NCBI GenBank assembly: GCA_002887195.1
Contig: PJAB01000345.1
Span: forward strand, 1-29,181
Source of the DNA: Chrysochromulina parva
Lineage: Eukaryota; Haptophyta; Prymnesiales; Chrysochromulinaceae
Direction of reading: 5' to 3'
DNA length: 29,181 bases
Shown here: positions 24,840 through 29,181 of the stretch, in pieces
Layout: the number at the start of each line of letters is the position of its first letter
Numbering within the stretch: the stretch's first letter is position 1
Translations under genes and position numbers: made by a program
The notes under the pieces: model-generated
Seen by the model: the letters and a program-made list of their open reading frames with translations, nothing else
What the model was told of the DNA's origin: nothing
The model's database searches: none

Positions 24840-27385
24840 TCAGCCGAAGAACCCGCCGCCCTTTTTCTTGGACTTCTTCTCATTATCTAGAAGGGTGCGC
24901 GTCGACTGCCATGAGCCGGGTTCGCTGGCCGCACGCCCGACCGTGTACGAGCCGATCAGGACACCAGGTACCTGATGAGGGACGCAATCAGACGCGATCG
25001 GGGGCAATCAGACGCAATCAGAGGCGGCCAGAGACGATCAGAGAGGCAATCAGGACGGCGGGTACCTCGGACGGATCGGCGGGCCACTCGGGTGGCATTC
25101 ACAGAGGCATTCACAGAGGCATTCACAGAGGCATTCACGGCATTCACAGTACCTCGGACGGATCGGCGGGCCACTCGGGTGGCTGCTTGTGGAAGTCCTC
25201 GTGACGTAAGCCCTGGTAGGGGGCGCGTGCGTGCGACGCAAGAGGTCATCAGAGATGTCATCAGAGGTAATCAGAGGTCATCGGAGGTCATCGGAGGTCA
25301 TCCGAGGTCATCCGAGGTCATCGGAGGTCATCGGAGGTCATCCGAGGTCATCGGAGGTCATCGGAGGAAATTACCTGGAAGTAAGCACGTGCGAGGGGGT
25401 GCTCGGGCAGGTGCTCGGCACGGCGCGCCTCGAGGATCAATGTGATTCCAACCTCGATCGAAGGGAGGGAGGACCAAGCATAACTGCACAACAAAGGCAA
25501 CCCGTCATCATCAGTGCCCATCAGTGCTCATCAGTGCTCATCAGTGCTTATCAGTGCTCATCAGTGCTTATCAGTGGTCATCAGAGGCCATCACGGGCCA
25601 TCACAGAGGCAATCAGAGGCAATCAGAGGCAATCAGGCCCACCGGAACATCTGGTTACACAGAGGCGAGGCGAGGCGAGGCGAGGCAATCAGAGGCAATC
25701 AGATGCAATCAGATGCAATCAGAGGCAATCAGATGCAATCAGGCCTACCGGAACATCTGGTTACACAGAGGCGAGGCGGCGATGTCGAAGGCGATCTCCA
25801 CGTGATCGAACGTCTCCGGGAGCCCCGCGCCCGGTACAGCGCCCGGTGGCGCGGCGCGGTGCGGCAGTGTGGCCCGATTCACGCTGGCATGCACCTGCCG
25901 GCAGATGAGCATCGGGCGGCTGTCGTCGAGCCCCAGCCACGCGAGCGTTGCCCGTACCTAATGAGGGACGCAATCAGAGGTCATCAGAGGCAATCATGTC
26001 GTCGAGCCCCAGCCACGCGAGCGTTGCCCGTACCTAATGAGGGTGGTCATCACAGGCAATCAGAGGCCATCAGAGGCAATCACAGATGATCAGAGGCAAT
26101 CAGAGGCAATCAGAGGCGACGCACCAACTGGGGTCCGCTCCGAAGCGCGGCAAGGACCTTCAGCCGACTCACGGCAGTGGTGGCATCGCCATCCCACAGC
26201 TCACGCAGCAGCGCTGCCGATGGGCCCTCGGCCTCCGCAGGCGCCGTGTCGGACGCCGAGTGGATCATCAACACATTGTACGGCGCGTTGCTCGAGTGCC
26301 TCGGGTTCATAAAGTGGAGGGAGAGTACGAAGCGCGCCGAGCGCGGCGGCACTATGACCCCTGCTTGCAGCAGCGTGGCCGAAGCGCCGGCGAGATGCTC
26401 GCCGTTGAGTTCGAACGTCTGTGCGCCGAAGAAGTCGCACAGCGGAGTGCCGGCTGCCGCGATCTTCTTGCCATCTTCGAAGTAGGCAGGGCCCCGCACC
26501 TGCATGCAATGAGCACAGAGACGATCAATGTCAATCCAAGGTCATCAATCGTCATCAATCGTCATCAATCGTCATCAATCGTCATCAGTGTCAATCCAAG
26601 GTCATCAATCGTCATCCATCGTCATCAACCGGCATCAACCGTCGTCAACCGTTATCTGCCATCATCAATCGTCAGCAACCGTCATCAGTGCCAATCAACG
26701 GGCCTACTCACGGGTGGCGCGTCCGTCGGTTGATGAACCACGCTCGGAGCCAGTAGGTAGGCTGAGGTCGAACGTGCGCTGTCGTGGGCACCGGGCTCGT
26801 CCATTGTGTGTGACGCCGCGGTCGCCCCGTCCACAGCCCCGTCCGCTGCTTCGGTCGCCTCCTCGCCCGCCGTCTCCTCGGCATCGTGATAACACTCCTG
26901 TCGGGCACCCCACCGGTGCAGGTCAGTCAGTCTCAGTCGGTGCCCATGGGAGTCCGTCAAAGTCAATCAGGGCTCTTCACAGCCAGTCTCAGTTCACAGC
27001 CAGTCTCAGTTCACAGCCAGTCTCAGTCAGTGCCCATTAGAGTCCATCAGGGCTCATCAGAGGCAATCATCTCACCTTGCTCTCCATCGACTCCTCATCA
27101 GAGGCAATCAGGGCTCATCAGAGGCCATCATCTCACCTTGCTCTCCATCGACTCCTCGTCTTCGCTTTCGGCAGGCGAAACTAACGCGGAGCTCCGGTGC
27201 GAGTGCGCCGTCGTGGGCGATTGGGGAGGCGCCGTCGTGGGCGATTGGGGAGGCGCCGTCGTGGGCGATTGGGGAGGCGCCGTCGTGGGCGATGGGGGAG
27301 GCGCCGTCGTGGGCGATTGGGGAGGCGGAGTACTCCATGGCACAGGCCCGGGCATAGCTTCGCCTGCCTTATATGGCAGTGCCGC

Positions 27386-27416
<31 letters not shown>

Positions 27417-28900
27417 TCCGCCGCCGCCGCCGCCGTCTTGTCGTCCGAGCCGCCAGCCTCTTCCGCGCTGGTCGTCGCGGCGGGTACACGGACCTCCTCC
27501 GCGGCGGCGCTGCTGCTGCTGCTGCTGCCCGATACGGCGCTGCCAGCGGAGCCGATGGCCCATTCATACCAGCTCCGGCGTGAATCGAGGGGCGCCGTGC
27601 CGGGCGGCGCCGTATCGGGCAGCGCCGTATCGGGCAGCGCCGCATCGGGCAGCGCCGTGCCGGGCGGCGCCGTATCGGGCGGTATCGTGTCGGCGACCGT
27701 GGCGACGACCTCGACCACCGCCTTGGCCACCGGCGCGCGAGCACTGGCCGCCGGCGCGCGGGTCCCGACCACACGCGCCTCGACCGGAGATGTGCCTGCC
27801 CACATCGGGCGCCGACTGCCACGACGGATGACAACAGGGGAGGTGACGGGGATGGGCAAGGGCGCCGTGTTGAGCGCCGCCGCGCCCGCCGCCGCGCCCG
27901 CCGCATCGCCGGCCTGCACGGCTGCGGCCGTCGCGTGAAGCCCAACACGGCGCGCGGTGTGGGGCTTGTCGGTCAGGGCCGCCCCCCCCGGGGGGGAAGA
28001 GGACTCGGTGCTCTCGGTGCTCAGCACGGCGCCCTTGCCATTTCGGGCGACCTCGGAGGTTTCGGAGCTCTGGGGTCGCGGCAGTTTGAAGGCGGGTCGT
28101 ACAAAGCTGCGCCGTGACAGCATGCTCCCGTCCGCCCGTGCAACGTCGCTCCCCTCGCGCCGCGCCTCGTGGCGCTGCCGCCAGCGCACGAGGTTCTTGG
28201 AGAGAACTTTGCGAGCGACCTCGCGCTTCTCCGCCATTACGTCGCGCGCCGCGACGGCCTTGTCTAGTGCCGCTTCGGCTGTGCCCGCCACGATGTCGAC
28301 CCCATGGCGGAGAGCCGCCTTGGAAGAGCCTCCAGCGTGGCGCAGCGCCGCCTTCGTCGAGCGCCCGGCGCCGGCGGCGCGCATTGCCAACGCATGCTTC
28401 TTCTCGCGCGCGGCGCGCTGGATGACGCGCAGCGCCACCTCGCGACGCTCGTCGACGCTGTGGAGGCCGCTCCACAACCGCTGCTTGCGCCGATCCACGA
28501 ATGCCGAGGCCTTGGCACGCTTGTCGCGCGCCGTCGCCTTGACGCGGACCACGGCGCTGCGCATCGACTCCTTGGCGCGGTCGATGGCGACGCGCGGGCG
28601 GGCGAACGTGAAGCCACTCACGCGGCGGAGCTCGTACTCGCGCAGATCGATGTCGGATTGATTATCGCCCCACCACACCAAATTCGACCACTCCGAGCCG
28701 GAACGCGACATCGTCTCGTCGAGCTCCGCGGCGAGCTGGGCTGCCTCATCGTCCTTGTCGTTGTACTCCTCGTCGCTGCCGACCAGCCGTCGCGGATCGT
28801 GCTCCTCGTCGGAATCACCCGGAAGATGATCAAGCTGGTCGAGGGTGGCATGCGCAGCCGACGCCGCCGTGGCGGGCCGCCGCGCGCGGATCCGGATCAT
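24840..28900 (-). CDS. DUF1336/EDR2 C-terminal domain protein
   Basis: Proposed model: exons 28900-27137, 26897-26712, 26499-26125, 25957-25749, 25483-25375, 25212-25153 and 24971-24840 (2835 nt, 944 residues); all GT-AG and in frame. The first 588 residues (one exon) are acidic at the start, then basic and helical, then low-complexity (PTTAPPQS repeats, Ala/Glu tract). The conserved part begins near 650: VRGPAYFEDGKKI, LLRELWDGDATTAVSRLKVL, FDHVEIAFDIAAS and VGITLILEARRAEHLPEH. These follow the order of the EDR2 C-terminal domain, thought to bind lipids, but without the PH and START domains plant EDR2 has. The tail KKSKKKGGGFFG is basic. Domain call from remembered patterns. Confidence 0.7.
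24972..25152 (-). repeat. Intron 6 with a 35-bp donor duplication
   Basis: 181 bp; donor TCCGAG|GTACTG, acceptor CATCAG|GTACCT. The exon end with donor (25149-25183) recurs exactly at 25062-25096. Between them GTGAATGCCTCT repeats; near the acceptor lie CTGATTGCCTC/CTGATTGCGTC units. Confidence 0.85.
25213..25374 (-). repeat. Intron 5, pure 10-bp array
   Basis: 162 bp; donor TTCCAG|GTAATT, acceptor CTACCAG|GGCT. From about 25243 to 25367 the plus strand is GGTCATCRGA/GGTCATCCGA repeated at 10 bp. In sense that is TGACCTCYGA. Confidence 0.85.
25484..25748 (-). repeat. Intron 4 with donor duplication and two arrays
   Basis: 265 bp; donor TTCCG|GTAGGC, acceptor TTGTGCAG|TTATGC. The exon end (25747-25778) is repeated exactly over 32 bp at 25641-25672. 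Arrays: TCAGTGCTCA (10 bp, 25510-25575) and GGCAATCAGA (10 bp, 25609-25740). Confidence 0.85.
25958..26124 (-). repeat. Intron 3 with a 47-bp perfect acceptor duplication
   Basis: 167 bp; donor CAGTTG|GTGCGT, acceptor CATTAG|GTACGG. The block 25921-25967 (exon 4 start plus acceptor) is repeated without a mismatch at 25997-26043 (period 76). Either acceptor is usable by sequence; only the downstream one avoids translating the intervening repeat. Confidence 0.88.
26500..26711 (-). repeat. Intron 2, 10-bp array of a different unit
   Basis: 212 bp; donor CCACCC|GTGAGT, acceptor GCATGCAG|GTGCGG. The plus strand repeats GTCATCAATC at 10 bp (about 26538-26590 and again to 26690). In sense each unit is GATTGATGAC. 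Confidence 0.85.
26898..27136 (-). repeat. Intron 1 with duplicated donor and an 18-bp array
   Basis: 239 bp; donor AGCAAG|GTGAGA, acceptor CCGACAG|GAGT. The exon end plus donor (27122-27157) recurs at 27061-27096 with one mismatch over 36 bp. Near the acceptor CAGTCTCAGTTCACAGC is repeated at about 18 bp (26980-27020). Confidence 0.82.
27195..27330. repeat. 24-bp coding minisatellite
   Basis: CGCCGTCGTGGGCGATTGGG plus GAGG is repeated five times in exon 1 of the DUF1336 gene and encodes PTTAPPQS in sense. A second coding repeat (15 bp, Pro-Asp-Thr-Ala type) lies at about 27590-27690. Confidence 0.85.
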
Positions 28901-29181
28901 GCTCAGGACGCAACTTCCTGGGCGTGCGATAGCGCGTGCTTTTGTATGGTGGGGGGGTCCGTTAGATTTTCACATTTTCAGCGCCAAGTTTGGGTAGGGG
29001 TGTCAGCCCAAACCCAGGACACCAAAAACGGAGTTCGAAATGATTTTTCGATTTTTCTGTCCGACTCAAACGCCGCTCCCGCACCCGTCGCGACACACAA
29101 AAGACACAAAGGACCTCGACTGGGAGCCGGTCTGGGAGCCGGACGGGGAGCCAGCCGACGTCCCGGACCCGCGATTGAGGA
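28901..29181. other. 5' flank of the DUF1336 gene; possible gene edge
   Basis: Likely holds the promoter of the minus-strand gene. TTTGGG ... CCCAAA (28989-29015) is a short inverted repeat. From about 29100 the plus strand has an open frame with repeated WEP (CTGGGAGCCGG-type repeats at 29118-29145) that runs off the window; too short to call. Confidence 0.4.

Noticed and set aside
27957..28661. Plus-strand open frames opposite exon 1 of the DUF1336 gene
   Set aside because: Mirror frames in GC-rich coding sequence. The minus-strand exon leads in frame to conserved domain exons.

Overview
The window looks like nuclear DNA of a GC-rich unicellular eukaryote, most likely a marine alga (haptophyte-like or another secondary-plastid lineage; I cannot fix the taxon). 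The evidence is spliceosomal GT-AG introns, a eukaryotic tRNA-Glu with internal A and B boxes, and families such as AMPK-beta, EDR2/DUF1336, Erf4/GOLGA7, an AAAP transporter and calcyphosin-like EF-hand proteins.

Layout. 1-1000: repeat-rich, no convincing gene. 1123-2316 (+): calcyphosin-like EF-hand protein. 2777-6941 (-): eight-exon sulfotransferase plus glycosyltransferase-like fusion. 7188-7260 (+): tRNA-Glu(UUC). 7620-11585 (-): eight-exon AMPK-beta/PX/PH/PH fusion. 11920-12756 (-) and 13403-14968 (-): two coiled-coil proteins. 15352-16794 (+): secretory-pathway EF-hand membrane protein. 17241-18170, 18276-19214 and 19246-20340 (+): 2OG-Fe(II) oxygenase, Erf4/GOLGA7-like protein and 6-phosphogluconolactonase, tightly packed. 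21055-21959 (-): unknown. 22752-24242 (-): amino-acid transporter. 24840-28900 (-): seven-exon DUF1336/EDR2-C protein.

The unusual part is the introns. Three genes carry all 20 introns I could resolve; every exon length closes the reading frame. The other protein genes read as single exons, except a possible intron in the 21055-21959 gene. The introns are made of short units with a period of about 10 bp (sense strand TGATGACCTC or TGATTGCCTC), so each unit offers a branch-point-like CTGAT or CTGAC. Eight introns share the 3' end CCTCATCAG (once CCTCATTAG). In about 15 of 20, a segment spanning a splice junction (exon edge plus donor or acceptor) is tandemly duplicated inside the intron; in the extreme case the donor occurs eight times at 69-bp spacing. 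In 12 of 20 the exon after the intron begins with GT, repeating the intron's first bases. Together this points to a young introner-like family and to intron growth or birth by tandem duplication of AG|GT segments. That is the best candidate here for something not well described.
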